NCBI GenBank assembly: GCA_945866285.1
Contig: CAMBHC010000108.1
Span: forward strand, 1 to 8,066
Direction: 5' to 3'
Length of the DNA: 8,066 bases
From: Candidatus Sulfopaludibacter sp. SbA3
GTDB taxonomy: Bacteria; Acidobacteriota; Vicinamibacteria; Vicinamibacterales; UBA2999
Positions 7,801 through 8,066 of the stretch are shown piece by piece. Under the pieces are notes generated by a model. It had not been told where the DNA came from. It was given only the letters and a program-made list of their open reading frames with translations, and did not search any database. Numbering within the stretch: the first letter of the stretch is position 1; every line of letters begins with the position of its first letter. Made by a program: the position numbers and the translations under genes.

Positions 7801-8066
7801 ATGTATGCGAGAAACGCCCAACGCGCGGAGGCCGTCATGACGGACGACCCCAACGACGTGATCATGATCGTGACCGATCGATTCGAGCGGCGCCTCACCG
7901 AAGAAAGCAGCCACCTGCGCATCGACATGGCCACCGAATTCGGCAAGGTTCGCCACGAAATGGCCACCGAGTTCGGCAGGGTCCGCCACGAAATGGCGAC
8001 CGAGTTCGGGAAGGTCCGCCACGAAATGGCGACCGAGTTCGGGAAGGTCCGCCAGGAAATGGCCGA
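7801..8066 (+). CDS. Hendecad-repeat coiled-coil protein of unknown function (cut by right edge)
   Basis: Eighty-eight codons are visible and the frame is open to the window end. No known family was recognised. After a non-repeated start (residues 1-31, no signal peptide or membrane segment), a diverged repeat (32-42, LTEESSHLRID) leads into four clear copies of MATEFGKVRHE (43-53, 54-64, 65-75, 76-86) and the beginning of a fifth. Hydrophobic residues at repeat positions 1, 5 and 8 give 4-3-4 spacing, the pattern of an 11-residue coiled coil, so a long soluble rod or oligomerisation domain is likely. The charged residues alternate Glu and Lys/Arg. ATG 7801 has AGGAG five bases upstream; ATG 7837 is an alternative. 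The gene follows the PBP hairpin in the same direction but has no obvious promoter, and no functional link to cell-wall synthesis can be shown. Confidence 0.75.
   Translation, partial: MYARNAQRAEAVMTDDPNDVIMIVTDRFERRLTEESSHLRIDMATEFGKVRHEMATEFGRVRHEMATEFGKVRHEMATEFGKVRQEMA
7927..8066 (+). repeat. 33-bp in-frame tandem repeat (four full units, continuing)
   Basis: Units lie at 7927-7959, 7960-7992, 7993-8025 and 8026-8058, and a fifth begins at 8059. Units 3 and 4 differ at a single base (cac to cag, His to Gln). Units 1 and 2 differ from them mainly at synonymous third positions plus one Lys to Arg change. Near-identity of units 3 and 4 points to recent duplication; the older units show the protein pattern is kept. 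The array runs off the window, so copy number is unknown. Confidence 0.9.

Noticed and set aside
7927..8066. CRISPR array from regularly spaced 33-bp repeats
   Set aside because: The units are directly adjacent with no spacers, and they are in frame within an open reading frame, coding for an 11-residue protein repeat.

Overview
The window is GC-rich and almost fully coding. The gene content, the extended -10 promoter style, the short intergenic repeats and the protein sequences suggest an acidobacterium, probably of the Vicinamibacteria type. That placement is recognition from memory and was not tested. No mobile element, tRNA, rRNA or CRISPR array is visible.

Left part, minus strand (read right to left from 5279 to 1). 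This is a compact six-gene stress/housekeeping cluster: dnaK (Hsp70), dnaJ (type I Hsp40), hspR (MerR-type heat-shock repressor, start overlapping the dnaJ stop by 4 bp), a short sigma-70-like protein with only regions 1.2 and 2, a DnaC/DnaI-like helicase-loader ATPase, and the first 62 codons of hemW (radical SAM heme chaperone), which runs off the left edge. grpE is not in the cluster. The dnaK promoter is a good -35/-10 pair with a 17-bp spacer, overlapped by a degenerate HspR-operator-like inverted repeat. In family terms this fits an autoregulated HspR circuit in which DnaK can act as co-repressor. A second, extended -10 promoter lies just before the sigma-like gene. Both promoters put the predicted transcription start on the start codon, so leaderless mRNAs are predicted.

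Divergent intergenic region (5280-5405). It holds the dnaK promoter and candidate operator on the minus strand, an extended -10 promoter for the plus-strand gene, and a 22-bp imperfect palindrome resembling a dispersed bacterial repeat, placed in the predicted 5' UTR of the next gene.

Right part, plus strand. A complete bifunctional class A penicillin-binding protein (PBP1A type; glycosyltransferase, OB-like and transpeptidase domains) is followed 3 nt after its stop by a strong hairpin. A new gene then starts at 7801 and continues past the right edge. Its visible product is dominated by an 11-residue (33-bp) tandem repeat predicted to form a hendecad coiled coil.

Most unusual items: the sigma-like protein that ends before regions 3 and 4 inside a heat-shock cluster, the hendecad-repeat protein, the leaderless promoter geometry seen twice, and three different short repeats placed at gene junctions.
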